Assembly (NCBI GenBank): GCA_025200525.1
Contig: CM045762.1
Location: 28,927,600 to 28,991,599 of the forward strand
DNA: 64,000 bases
Reading direction: 5' to 3'
Source: Camellia lanceoleosa
Lineage: Eukaryota > Streptophyta > Magnoliopsida > Ericales > Theaceae
This document shows, piece after piece, positions 45,671 to 57,481 of this stretch. Below the pieces are notes generated by a model. It ran no database searches. It saw only the letters and a program-made list of their open reading frames with translations, and was not told the origin of the DNA. How positions within the stretch are numbered: position 1 is the first letter of the stretch; each line of letters starts with the position of its first letter. The position numbers and the translations under genes are program-made.

Positions 45671-46064
45671 ACACTACCCACACATACACAAAAAGTTCCG
45701 ACTCTGTGCACTAAGTTACGAAAACAAAATACCAAAGGGAGAAATACTCACAGCGGTTTAACGAAAACGCTTTACTCGTCTTACGGGTGCTTGACATGTA
45801 GACTTTCTCTCCAACCTCTAATTGAGCTTTTGTCTTTCTTTTTAGCACTTTGGTGCTTTACTTGCGAGTGTTTGCTTTTGTTTAGGCACTTTAGTGCTGC
45901 GGGTTTTTTTAATTTTTATTTTTAAAGTTCGGTTGCGCTCCGCTTGCACTTCGGTGATAATTCCAATTTCAAACGTGCTGCACACTTAGCAACACGAAAG
46001 CATAAAATCCTAAACTAAAATTAAAATAAGAATGTAACTTTAAATTAACTAATTTCGCCAGAAG

Positions 46065-46082
46065 TCCTCGGCAACGGCGCCA
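46065..46082 (-). other. Element B primer-binding site
   Basis: On the minus strand TGGCGCCGTTGCCGAGGA lies a few bases after the 5' LTR (AATTT between). This matches the Athila-type site, reported to pair with an aspartate tRNA. It fixes the element's orientation. Confidence 0.85.
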
Positions 46083-46087
46083 AAATT

Positions 46088-47176
46088 TGGTGCCGTGTTA
46101 CACACACCAAAAATAAACACTAAACTACACCAAATTCTTTTAGAATAATGGCAAGTCCAAGTATTGATCCACCGGGACAATTGTGAAATTAAACTAATTT
46201 AATTAATAAATTCCTAAATTAATTTTGATGAAAAGAATGATTGATCATAACCTAATTTAATAACGAATAAATTAAACTAAATAATTAAATTATCAATTAT
46301 AACTGAAAGTGGATTTACAGGTTTGGGGAAAAACCTAAGACAAAGAGTCTACCACTAGTCACGTAAATAGGGTTTCCAATTGAAAACAATTATGTTATGG
46401 TTCAAACGGATTAATGTTTCGCAACTACAAGTTCAAAGCATTTAACAAGAAAATCATCACGTTCAATGTATGAGCACGAACCATTTCAAGTAGTACGAAT
46501 CGTTCACTCTAAACTAGGGTAGTGACATGACTCGTCCCTCATAGTATGATTCGTCTCATACCTTGAATGTGAAAGAATAGAAAACTCTTGTATGGAAAAC
46601 ATTAAAAAATCACAGAAAACTGAATACTTGAAGAAATAATGGAAAGTGTATATATAAAACTTCTAAAACACCATACAATTGTTCAAACCTTTATATAATT
46701 GAAAATCAAAAACAAAAACTAATTACATGGCTAGGGTTTCATCTAAACCCTAGAAAAGGAGACAACTACTCATGGAGGAGTGGAAGGAGGTAGATGGAGA
46801 AGAAGCCACCATGGGAGACATGCTTGAAGCTTCAAGTTCCTCTTCTTTTCGAACCCTAGCCTCCATTTTTTTGACAAAACAACTTCAGCACCCTAATCCA
46901 GCTTTTTTCTTGCCTATTTATACCTCTGGTGTCTTTCCAAACAGGTTTAGAACATCTGGCACGTTTTTTCAAAAAAAGTCAACGCACGTGTGCGAAAGTT
47001 AACGCACGTGCGGGAAAGTCAACTCTCTCTAAATTCTGTCTTTTTGCCCATTTTATGCTCCGACTATATACAACCTGATTGATATTCAACACACATAAAG
47101 TATACATTTTGACAAGCAAGTGAAGTTAAGAGATCCTAATTAACGACCTCAATGATATACAATTCGGCCTTAATCA
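46088..47176 (-). repeat. Element B 5' LTR
   Basis: This is 1,089 bp. On the element strand it starts TGATTAAGGCCGAATTG and ends ACACGGCACCA. The TATA box (TATAAATA) is at 46915-46922, with two CACGTG units just upstream (46978-47012). Compared with the 3' LTR there are scattered substitutions throughout. Confidence 0.92.
46915..46922 (-). promoter_or_regulatory. TATA box of element B 5' LTR
   Basis: The minus strand reads TATAAATAGGCAAG. It is conserved in the other LTR and lies in the position expected for the genomic RNA promoter. Confidence 0.7.
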
Positions 47177-47456
47177 ACAACTCATATGGTATGGGTCTTA
47201 TGTGTATGGGTCTCACAGTCATATGAATGCTTAGTTAGTAGAAATTTTGGGAGAAGTTATTTGGTAATCTTAGGACACGGTCACGTGGTGTCCTAGATAT
47301 GTTGTGATTGATAAAAAGAGTAAGGCTTATGATTTTATGTTGTGGGGTGATTGGAGAATATAAAAGGATATGGTGATTTGTAATTGGTAAGGGACATGAC
47401 CACGTGGCATCCTTGGAACAACAAAAAAAAATTTCATATTTTGGTGAAATATTTAG

Positions 47457-47834
47457 GGTTTGTTTGTTTTAGTTTTGAAATCAATTTTGAAAGATTAGTT
47501 TTTTAAATGAATTTTCAAAATTCAAATTTGTTTGATTGTATTTTTAATAAATAATTTTGTAGTTGGAGTTTTATAGTTTGAGTTGATTTGTATTTTTTGG
47601 TAGTTGAATAGATTAGTGTGAATGAGAAAAAGTGATTGATTAATATGTAAGATGTATGAGAATAAGAGAGGAGAGATGAGAGAGAAAAAATGATTGATTG
47701 ATTTGTAATACTTGAGAGAAAGATAGAGGAGATATAAAAAGTGATTGAAAACAGTATTAATAAAATAGTAAACCAATCAAATTTTAAATTTTGAGCTCTC
47801 AAAAATTAATTTAAAAACTAAACCAAACAAGCCC
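47457..47834. mobile_element. MITE, copy 2 counterpart of 15,767-16,147
   Basis: Same ends (GGGTTTGTTTGTTTTAGTTT and AAACTAAACCAAACAAGCCC) and same flanks as the copy 1 element. It was duplicated with the segment rather than inserted independently. Confidence 0.75.
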
Positions 47835-49387
47835 TTGATATATCTAATATTACTCTAAAATAAAATTGTCAAAATATCAAATTGCACCAATCAACATCAA
47901 TTCAAATCAATTTGTGTTTAGGGAAGAGTAATGTTCGGGGCATCTTCAATTTCACTAAATTTGAGTAAAAATTTGAGACAAATTTAAGAAAAAACTCTCT
48001 TTGATATCAAGTGCTCCAATTGAGGGTTTTTGCGGCTTCGTCAAACCACCGGTCGACAGGGCGGACAACCAGACGGATGTCCGACCGATCGACGAGCCAG
48101 TGTAAATTCTTCACAATTTTCCTTCTTGAGGTGGTCATTTAGGGGGTTGATCGAGAGCATGACCAGGCGGTCGACCGGCTAGTGTAATTTTTTCACAAAC
48201 TTTTGCCTTGAAGTGGTCATCTGGGAGGACATCCAAGGGAACATCCGATGGTGAAAATTTAATGGTAATGAACAGTGATTTGATGAAAGATACATTTGTC
48301 CTCAGTTTGATGAAAAAAAAGAGTGAAATCCTTGGTTTGATATTGATTTGATGAAACCATTGGAGCTGAAAAAGGAACCATTTTTCATCAAATTCAAATT
48401 TGATGATAAGTTTGATACACGGTTGGAGATGGTCTTAGAGATACAAAATAATCTACCAAAAACACTTGCGTAAGTGTGGAACCCATACTTATGTGAGTGT
48501 CTGATAGATTATTAAAGATTTCTAACATTTTTATTTAGGAAAAATAAACGAGATGAACAGTTAACGGTTTCAATTTGATTATAAAATTTTAACGAATTTT
48601 AAAATTTGTTTAAATTTAGTTTACTAAAATTTTGATCTCAACCAAATTTATGTTAAACCAAGCTTGAGTAATTTAGTATTTTTATATAATTTTAAGTTTA
48701 TTGAATTAAGTTAAACGAGTTTCTAACTGTTCAAGTTTGGTTTAAAACTTTAACAAACTCTAAATATATTGAAAATCGGACATATTTACAAGCTCAAACA
48801 AGTATTTAATGAGTCGAACACAAATCGAACTTAAGTTATTTAGTTGGCTTATTATCTTTACCCGTTTGCCTCGTAAGATGAGCATGTTAGATTGAACAAA
48901 TTAGATGTTAAAAATTAATGAATTAATTGAATTGTTGATTAAAGTTTTTCAATCAATTTGCAAACAAACCCAGTCCGTCTATATTATATAAATTCAAAAT
49001 TATGTTACACTTGCTTACACAATGTTTCCTTAATCCAAGTACTATTAATCAAATGAGTTTTGTATCTTGTTTTGAAATAAGAATCACTATGTTTGGTTTC
49101 GCTTTTTTGAATTATTTTTTGAAAAAGTGACTTGAAAATTTTATTTTAAAAATAAATATATGTTTGATTTTCAAAAAAATGCACTATGCAATTTCAAATT
49201 TTTCTCAAAAGTTAAAAGAGAGGGCTAGATACATTGACTAATTAAACTTTATCCCATTTTCCCTCCAAAAGTTGAAAAGTTGTCAAATTTGTCACATCCT
49301 AAAAATTTGTCAAATTTCCCTCCAAAAGTTGTATCAAGATTCTATAATGTTTATCCTATTATCAAAATAACCAAACAAAAACTTTAA

Positions 49388-50495
49388 GGTTACGTTTGGT
49401 AGAGTTTTGTAAATATGATTTGAGAGTATGGTTGTATTTTGAGTTTGTGAGTTGTGAAATTATGATTTGAATGTAGAAATTTGTTTGGTTATGATTTTTT
49501 AATAGAGTTTTGAATTGAGTGTAGAATTGAGTTTTGAAAGTTTGATTTGATATGTGAAGTAAGAAAATTTGTTTGGTTATGAGTTTTAGAAAAAGTTTTC
49601 AAAACTTAATTCAAATTATTATAACTCTTAACAAAACAAACTACTTTCACACTATTAAAAATTCTGATCAACACTCATAACCAAACTCTTTTTAAAATTT
49701 AATTTAAAAAAACTATTATTAACAGAAAATAACATTAATCAATTTTTTAATTGAAAATACTACAAAGGAAATAATTTTTTTTTTCAAAATAAATATTCAA
49801 AAAATTTAAATCATAAATATTTAAATAATTTAAATAATCTAAAAAATTTAATAAGTAAAAAATTAAAATAAATATTCAAAAAATTTAAATCACAAAAATT
49901 TAAATAATTTAAAATGTTAATATTTTAAATTTAAAAAAAACTCTACACTTAAATCGTAACCAAACACATAAAACAAAACTCAATTAAGAAATTATTTTTA
50001 AAACTCATAACCAAACACATAACTCGAAACTTCATACTACTTTTATAACTCTAAACTCAAATCGTAACCAAATACATAACAAAAAAAATTAAAATATTTA
50101 AAAATATTTTTATAAAATAGAGTTTGGATTTATTTTTATAAAATATTTTAAAATTTAAAAAATTAAAATCGTAATATTTTGAAATTAAAATATTTAAAAA
50201 TATTCAAAAAATTAAAAAAATTGTAACATATTTAAATATTTAAAATCTTAACAAAATTAAAATATTTTAAAAATATTTAAAAAATTAAAATATTGATTTA
50301 AATTGAGTTTTGAAAATAGTTTTGAATTATGTGTTTAGTTATGAGTTTTGAAAAGTAATGATTATGTTTTGAATTGAGTTTTGAGAAATGGATGTAGAAT
50401 TATGATTTGAAAGCTCTAAATGGATGTAGAATTATGATTTGAAAGCTCAAATCAATAAGTAAAACTATATTTTGAAATACTTACCAAACAGAGCC
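49388..50495. mobile_element. PIF/Harbinger-type element, copy 2 only
   Basis: An AT-rich insertion of 1,108 bp flanked by TAA (49385-49387 and 50496-50498). Ends read GGTTACGTTTGGTAGAG and, complemented, GGCTCTGTTTGGTAAG. Copy 1 reads through the site (AAAACTTAAAAATTTTT, about 32,540). It lies inside an older MITE shared by both copies (about 49,084-50,550, TIR near ACTATTCATCATGTTTGG). There is no transposase ORF; internal repeats of TTGAATTGAGTTTTGA are visible. Confidence 0.75.
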
Positions 50496-50727
50496 TAAAA
50501 TTTTCAAAAAAAATGAGTTTAGAAAAAAAGAATCAAACATGATGAATAGTAACTTATTATTTGACATTGATAAAAAAGAAATAAAGATATATATTAACTA
50601 GTAAATTTTTTTATTTTTTATTTATAACCTGTCCTGTCCAACACTTTTTGAGGATACGTGGGTGGTGGCTGAGTTGAAATTTTTTGAATTTATTAAGCCT
50701 TCGTTTATGAAGTGGGTTAGTTTTTTA

Positions 50728-51176
50728 GGGTTTGTTTGGTTTGTCTTTTAAAAAAAGTTTTAGGAAAAATTTTTTACAAATAAATTTTTAAGAGTAATCA
50801 AATTAAATAAATTTTTTCAAAAAAAATTTCAAAATTTTGTTTAGTTATCTACTTTTCAAAATCACTCTCTCTCATATATATCAAATCAATCACTTTTTTA
50901 AAAATTCTCTCTCCAAAATAATTTTCTAAAACCATTTCTTAAAAAAAGAAAGAATAATATTTGGGGGCCCTAAAAAAGGTGGCTCAAATGGCTCAAATTG
51001 AGTAAAACGACGTAGTTTTGTGTTGTGTTGTGCCCAAAACAACGCAGTTTTGAGCAATTTGATGCATTTGAGCCGCTGAATTTAGGGCTCTCTACCAGTG
51101 TTGAAAAAGAAAACCAAACAAGTTTTTATACTTTTCATTTCAAAAGCTACTCTATAAATACAAACCAAACACACCC
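50728..51176. mobile_element. Tourist-like MITE, copy 2 only
   Basis: A 449-bp insert flanked by TTA (50725-50727, 51177-51179), absent from copy 1 near 32,770. Terminal inverted repeats: GGGTTTGTTTGGTTTGT and, complemented, GGGTGTGTTTGGTTTGT, one mismatch in 17. The interior holds a GGCTCAAATG-rich patch with an inverted counterpart (50,960-51,090) that may be a further nested insertion. Confidence 0.8.
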
Positions 51177-51690
51177 TTAATTTTTTGACTTTTAATTATT
51201 TTAATCTAGGGTTAAAAAACTTAATTTAGGAAAAACTTTTAACTTTTTTAATTTTTTTGTGAAAAAAAAAATGTAATAATTATAAGTTAGATGTGATATT
51301 TTATCTTATTAAACTAAAAATTTATTTTATTTTTTGTAACTATTTTAATCAAAAAAAATTCTCAAAACCCAACTTCTCAAATATAGGCTACATATAGTTC
51401 GGTTCATAATTTTTCAAAAATCAATCCAAATTGATCCCCGCATGCCTTTACACGTGGTGTTGTCCATATAACACTCTGACAAATAAAAATCATAACATAT
51501 AAGTGAGTTATTTTTTTGTTTCTCAACCATGTAAACTAACATATCCCACTTATAAAAAAAATTGATTATGTTATCGGCTTAGAGTTTTGTAGTATAACAA
51601 ATGTTACATTGTATTATAAAATTCCTGAATAATTATCCCCTAGTAAAATTATTTAAAAATTCAATTTTAGAGATTTATATACCATAAAGT

Positions 51691-52047
51691 CATTTTTTTT
51701 TATAGACCTACCATTTGAAAACATGTTTTATGATATTCTATTTAATATATTACTGTGTCACGTTAATATGTTTTACCATTATTGATTGTTGAGCTTATTT
51801 ATTTAATTTTTTTTTGAAATGTGATTTTTTTTTAATTTATAAATATGACATAGTGATTGATTTCCATATTAGGCATGCTATATTTCGGGTAGATTGAATG
51901 TGAAATGTGATTTGATTTCCAAAATGAGCATATTATATTTTTGGGTGGATTAAATGTGAAATGTGGTTTATCTAAACCAGCAATGCAACTACAAAAATTC
52001 TTTAATGTACTTTTTTAAAATGTGACATGTGGAATGTGGTTTGATTT
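51691..52047. other. AT-rich stretch with short repeats
   Basis: No gene. The phrase TGAATGTGAAATGTG-TTTGATTTCC recurs loosely at about 51,897, 51,953 and 52,020. Confidence 0.5.
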
Positions 52048-52560
52048 TTGAGAGGATAATTTGTGTAGACAAATTGGGCCGAGCTAGGTAAAATTGTTTT
52101 ATGAGTTTAGGTCGTGCATTGGGCCAAGATAAGAGCTCATGTAGCTCGGTTAGGGGTTGCATGAATTCTAGACCAGATAGTGGAATTGGACCTAGCTATC
52201 TACATGCAGGCCATAAATAGACCGATATGGCTTCGGTAAAGAAAGCCGAGCTAACTATAGCTTGGTAGATTATCATTTGGCTGTTTGCGTGGTTCAGCCA
52301 GAGAAAGAGAGCGGACCGAGGTAACTTCAATAGAGAAAGCCGATCTAGCCGTAGCACTATAGAATGCCGCTCTTTGGTCAGGTTTAGCGTGGATCACCTA
52401 GAAGTAGAACAGATAGCTCGGTCGAGCGCAATGATAGCTGAGCAGAGAGTTCTGGCCATCTCACTTGGTTGGCAGTGAGTAGAGTGTTCCAAAGATAAGC
52501 ATTATCATTTAGGAGTGTGATTCCTAGAAGAACCCTGCTAATGAGAGAAAGAGTCTTTAT
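52048..52560 (+). mobile_element. A-family LTR remnant
   Basis: It starts TGAGAGGATAATTTGTGTAG, matching the element A LTR start. It follows the LTR order through GGGCCGAGCT, CCATCTCACTTGGTT, GATAAGCATTATC and a TCCTAG-A--ACCCTGC block. It stops before the LTR's TATA region. Divergence from element A is high, so it is an old or distinct member. Confidence 0.75.
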
Positions 52561-53258
52561 AGTGATCCAGACTTAGACCCGACCCATTTATTGCTTTTGA
52601 ATCCGGGAAACCATATCCGTGGCGGTCATTCATTTCTCTTTATGTTTGGTTTTGGCTTTAGGGGTCAACACCATCCTTGTTAGTGTCAACACTGCCTCCT
52701 TTTCTTTGTCTTGTTGTGCCCTTAAGGTCGACACCAGCTTTGGAGGTGTCGACACCATCTCACTACTTTGTTCTTGGAATAGCTACTGAAATTTAGGGTC
52801 GACGCCAGCCTTGGTGTTATCGACACTTGTCTTTTGTTGTTGGCCTCAAGGGTCGACACCAGTCTGGAAAGGGTCGGCCATTGTCTACCACAAAATTTGG
52901 ATTTAGTTGCTGAAATTTAGTGTCGACACCTCCAGTCCAAGGATCGACACCTTGAGTCCAAGGATTGACACCTTGTATGCTGCCAATATTGTCTTTTTGT
53001 CAATTTTTCCTAAAGGGTCGACACCACCGACACAAGGGTCGATCCTTGTGAGCTTTTTTTTTTTTTTTTCCAGATTTTCGTTCAGTTTTGGACCCTACTT
53101 CTTGGGGATTTTGATTTATTCTTTTGGGTTGACTTTGGGACTTTACTTCACTTTAACCTAGCACTATAAATAGGGTCCTCACTTATTATTTTCTTCACTT
53201 TATCTTCTCTTTTCCCTCTCTAAACCGTGAATCACTCTTCTCTCTCTCTCTCTCTAAA
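52561..53258 (+). mobile_element. LTR fragment with GTCGACAC array and TATA box
   Basis: Degenerate copies of GGTCGACACC/GTGTCGACAC recur about twelve times between 52,660 and 53,050. A core promoter-like ACTATAAATAGGGTCC follows (TATA at 53165-53172). A pyrimidine-rich leader then runs to 53,258, where the inverted LTR begins. The arrangement suggests the U3/R part of an LTR of another family, cut by a later insertion. A plus-strand open frame 52907-53161 crosses the array and is not considered real. Confidence 0.5.
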
Positions 53259-55395
53259 TGTAATGCCCCAAAAATAATTACAATAATTCATCTGTAAATG
53301 ACTAATACAAGATGGCATAAACAAAATAATAGATTTCATTAATCAAAGTTAATTTACAAAAAAAGGTGACACATGTGATATACATTCATATGCTCTATCC
53401 CGAATCTATAGCATGTGATACCAACTTAATGATCAACAAAATAAATGCCTTACAGGCTTACAACTTTCCAAGACTATGCTTGGTTACAACAAAAGAGAGA
53501 GTCTTAAGTTTCATACATATAAAGCCCTAGGCTTGTGCAAATATTGAATACAAAATAACAAAACAGAGCCTTCAACTCCCAGGTCCTTCCAAGCTAAGTC
53601 CTTAAAAGAGACATGTCACCAGTACTTGAAAATGATTTTCCCAAGTAGGGCGAGCCAAAGCCTAGTAGAGACAATCTATTTCAACATATGAATCTTAACA
53701 AAGATATAAGTAATATGCACATGTTCAATGTCCAATGACAAAATCTTTTACAACTCTTTTCCAAAATCATATTATGCCAAACTTACATCTCAATTCATTT
53801 TATCTCGGTTCATTAGTTATACCTACTTCATTTAATCATTCAAACAAAGGATACACCTCACAGATCTCCAACCAATATAATTATCATACAAATACATTCA
53901 CTTGCCATTTTACGGAAATTTCATCTGCGAGAATCAGCACCCATGTATACGTGCGGTTTTCAAGACTTTCACTCTAGACACATAAGCCAACTTAGTTTAA
54001 TGGAGTCCATCCCCTTTTTTCTTCCAAACATGGAGTGCATCCCCTTTCTCCTCCCAAACACCATACATATACAATGTATACACACCATAATCATATTCAA
54101 TGATAACGGCTAAAAGATTAGTTTCAATTCGCCTGATCCTCATGCAATTTTTACAACAATCATGGTTATCCTTCACCGATAGCCCAAAATAGATATTTCT
54201 AAACAGATATACAATCTTTACAACAGATAAATTATCCAAATTTCCATAGATGCGAGGTAATACATATCTAACTCAACCATTTATATAAACATCCATTCAA
54301 TTTCATATTCTCAATACCAATTCTATATTTATACAAAATAATTATTCGAGACATTTTAGGGCAAAACTCCATTTTTTTCAATTTCATCCCAAACACCAAA
54401 ATCAACTATTTCAACACAACACAAGCTCGTATTTACTCCCATAACCATTTCCAATACATTCATTCGAAAACCCCTCTTTTGATTCTAAACCAAAACCCTA
54501 GGTTTCTTCAAAATCATCTCAAATCCCAATATTTCTTACACATCAATAAATAACTAAACTAAAACTCATAAAAGAGTATAGAAAGCCCCTATCTCGAAGT
54601 TAGAAGTCGAGCAAGCAAAGAGGAAGCTTCAAAGATACTTAAACACAACTCTATTCAGATAGAAATGTAGCCCTTGAGATGCTCTACCTTTTTAATAAAG
54701 GAAGTATGGTGGAGAAACCAACGGATCTTAGTGAAAATGTAGAGAGAATCTGAGTTTTAGAGAGAAAGACTCTAGATCTAGGGTTTTGAAATGTTTTAGA
54801 GAAAGGAAGAGCTGAAAAAGTGATGTAAAATGTAGCTGTTACGAACTGATATATGTACAGTCCGCTCGAGCGCTAGAAGTGACGCTCGAGCGTCAGACAC
54901 AATAAGTTGTTCCACTCAAACGCAAGAAGTGACGCTCGAGTGTCAAGACACAAAACAGAAGGGCATTACCGCTTGAGCTCAAGAAGTGACGCTCGAGCAC
55001 ATAATACACACATCCAGTAGTTTTGCAGACAATAGATCAACGCTCAAGCGCAAGAAGGGCCGTTCGAGTGCCCACCCGCATGAGCGTAGGAAACGTTACT
55101 CGAACGTAGAATAAACCCTCCTAGTAGTTTTGCAGACCTACAAAAATATTGAGAGTTTACAAAGCTAGCTCGAGCACAAGAAGTGCCGCTTGAGCGGAGG
55201 AGAAGCAAAATTCTGAGCAACAAAGGTTTGAAAACTAAGTAACCAACCTGTTCTAAACACAACCACTATAATCCAATCACCTAAATTTAAGGAGATACAA
55301 TGGAAGCAAGAGGTGAACAACAATATGAAATCATGAAACCTGAGTTCGGAATACAACAAGGGTCAGGTCAAAATCGGAATCGCTATACTAAACTC
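53259..55395 (-). mobile_element. Element C-family LTR, inverted copy
   Basis: The plus strand begins TGTAATGCCCCAAAAATAATT, the reverse complement of a GGGGCGTTACA-type LTR end. Reverse-complemented, 53,259-54,830 follows the LTR at 55,405-57,078 in order: ATATCTTTGTTAAGATTCA, TTTGGCTC, CATTTTCA-GTACTGGTGA, TAAGGACTTAGC. A CGCTCGAGCG array (54,855-55,200) lies near its 5' part. The 5' border near 55,395 is not sharp. Confidence 0.7.
54855..55200 (-). promoter_or_regulatory. CGCTCGAGCG palindrome array
   Basis: About ten exact or one/two-mismatch copies of CGCTCGAGCG, many in the phrase AGAAGTGACGCTCGAGCG. CTCGAG is the XhoI-type palindrome and is related to E-box-like sites. Several copies carry CTCAAGCG/CACTCAAACG variants that look like C-to-T changes. 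Confidence 0.6.
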
Positions 55396-55404
55396 ACTTT
55401 TTCG

Positions 55405-57078
55405 CTTAAAGATCTTTAGATCTACTCACTTAGAAGCATTTCCTCACCTTGCTCCTTCGAGATTAAGTGTAAAGTTTGTCGAGGGCTTTGTTTTGATCGA
55501 AGTAAATCATTGTTTCGTCACAGTCAACTTTTGGGCTTTTCTTCATTCTTTCTCTTCTAAGTTTGAGATATGAATTCTCTGCACCCTCTTATGATTTTTA
55601 ACTTAGTTGTTTGATATTTCCAAAACAATATTGTGATTTTTGGAGATTTTGGGCAAATCTAGGGTTTTGGTTGGAAATCAAAAGAGGGGTTTTCAAATTG
55701 TTTGTTGGAAGTGTTTGTAGAAAGGTATTTATTGTTGATATATGATGAAGTGACGGGTTTTTACCTTTGGAAATGATTTGTAAAGAAAAAAGGGATTTTG
55801 CCCTAGAAATCTCAAATATTGATCTTGTAAAGACAATGGAAACGATGTTGACTTTTATGTAATTTGAATGATTTCTTTCTCTACTCAAAAATGATTTTTG
55901 AAAGAAAATGAGGTTTTGCTTTAAAACCATGGGTTTGACTTGTGTTGGAAAAATATTGAAGGATGATGTTGGTTTTGTAATATCGCTCACGTCTTGATAA
56001 TGGTGATGAAGGATATTGATGATGATGGAGGAGTTGGATATGTTATATCGCTCACATCTTAGAAATGATAATAATGTATATTGTTATTGAAATCGTTCTA
56101 TTTATTAGAGATATCGATTTTGGGGCTATTGGTGGAGAATAGTTATGAGTGTTGTAGAAATTGCATGAGAATTAGGTGAACTAAAACTAATTTCTCATCC
56201 ATGTGCATTGGACATTGTTTCTTATTTAATACATTGAAAATGTATATGATTTTGAGAAAAAGGGGTGAACATGGGAAAGAGATGTGTCTCACCAAATCAA
56301 GTTGGCCTGTATGTCTAGGGTGAAAGTCTTGAAAAACGCACGTATACATGGGTGTCGATTCTCGTGGACGAAATATCCGTAAAATAGCAATAGTAGCCCT
56401 TGTATAGACTACATTTACATGGGTGCCGTTTGACGGTTTCCTGTGGATGAAATATCCATGAAAGGTTGTATTGGTTTGAGATTTCCCTATTGTTTTCTAT
56501 TGTAAAGGGCATGAATTGAGAATTGTGATATAAATTAAGCATGGCATGGTTTTTGGGAAAGAAATATAAAACGTTTTGACATGGGCATTGCATGTGCATT
56601 TCACCGTTATATCTTTGTTAAGATTCACATATTGTGTTGGATTATTTCTACTGGGTTTTGGCTCACCTTTTATGGGAAAACCATTTTCAGGTACTGGTGA
56701 TATGTCTCCACCAAGGACTTAGCTTGAGAGGATTGTGGAGCTGAAATCTTAGATTTTTTATTTTGTATTTAATTTTATACAAGCCTAGGGATTTATTTGT
56801 GTTGAGCTTAAGACTCATTTTTTATGTACCCAAGTACTGACTTGGAAAGATGTAAGCCTTTAGGGCATTTGATTATCTATTCAGCTTTCACTTCTTTTTA
56901 CTATCTCGTAACACATACTGTAGATTCAGGATGTACTGTTTATAAATGTATATTGCATGTGCTTCCGTTGTATATCAAACTTTGATTAATGTAAGCTTAG
57001 CAATTCAATTATATTGCTATTTATTGGTTATTATGAGATAGATGTATTTATGTGTGGTGTTTATTTTGGGGCGTTACA
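55405..57078 (+). repeat. Element C 5' LTR, 5'-truncated
   Basis: It ends TTTTGGGGCGTTACA and is followed after two bases by the primer site. The 5' part, including the palindrome array, is missing where it meets the inverted LTR. Contains repeated GTGGATGAAATATCC phrases (56,370-56,470). Confidence 0.75.
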
Positions 57079-57080
57079 AC

Positions 57081-57093
57081 TTGGTGTCAGAGC
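57081..57093 (+). other. Element C primer-binding site
   Basis: TTGGTGTCAGAGC closely resembles the initiator-Met tRNA site TGGTATCAGAGC (one change) used by chromoviruses such as Tekay/Del. Confidence 0.8.
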
Positions 57094-57481
57094 ATACCAG
57101 GTTTGAATACTTTGGATATGTGGGAAGTGGTTATTATCACAATGGGTTTGTCTCGCTTGACAGAGATATTTGTATGCATGGTATGCTTATGTGATAACAT
57201 GCTTATATGGTTATATGGGTATGAGATTTAATTCTTAAGATATTGATTTGGTCTACGAGTTTCTAGAAGTCCTATTAAAAGAGCACCTGATTACTGTTGT
57301 TTCTAATTGGAACTCTGGCAACGCCGCGTAATGGTCATTATCCAAGAAGAAAATTCATATGTGTTTATATGACTACGTACTTATGTGGAGTGAATTACTG
57401 TTGTCCATCGCATTAGGATTCGAGTAAGTTAACTTCGGCACATTTATAAATGAGCTAATCTCTTTTGTTACTTTTATTAGA

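Larger units (their letters stand above)
34067..47176 (-). mobile_element. Element B: Ty3/gypsy Athila-lineage LTR retrotransposon
   Basis: A complete 13.1-kb element on the minus strand, flanked by ACAAC duplications (34062-34066, 47177-47181). Copy 1 keeps the empty site (ATCAAACAACTCATATGG, about 15,488). Order on the minus strand: LTR, primer site, gag, protease-RT-RNase H-integrase, long spacer, env-position ORF, spacer, LTR. The primer site and pol motifs (FLDGYS, FMDDFSVFG) fit Athila. Multiple stop codons make it defective. Its LTRs differ by several percent, so it looks older than element A. Confidence 0.92.
33323..51690 (+). repeat. tandem segmental duplication, copy 2
   Basis: Copy 2 abuts copy 1 and repeats its non-coding sequence in the same order and orientation. 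It is interrupted by its own insertions: 33,365-33,595, element B, 49,388-50,495 and 50,728-51,176. It lacks the solo LTR, the 433-bp MITE and element A of copy 1. It also lacks about 100 bp found at 20,315-20,410. The match fades after AATTTTAGAGATTTATA near 51,680. By eye the copies are roughly 90-95% identical where collinear. Confidence 0.88.

Noticed and set aside
49388..50495. Protein-coding DNA transposon in copy 2
   Set aside because: Ends and TAA duplication support a PIF-type insertion, but the interior is AT-rich with stops throughout and no transposase.
52907..53161. Open frame across the GTCGAC array
   Set aside because: The apparent peptide repeat is only the translation of the palindromic DNA repeat, and the frame ends at the TATA box.
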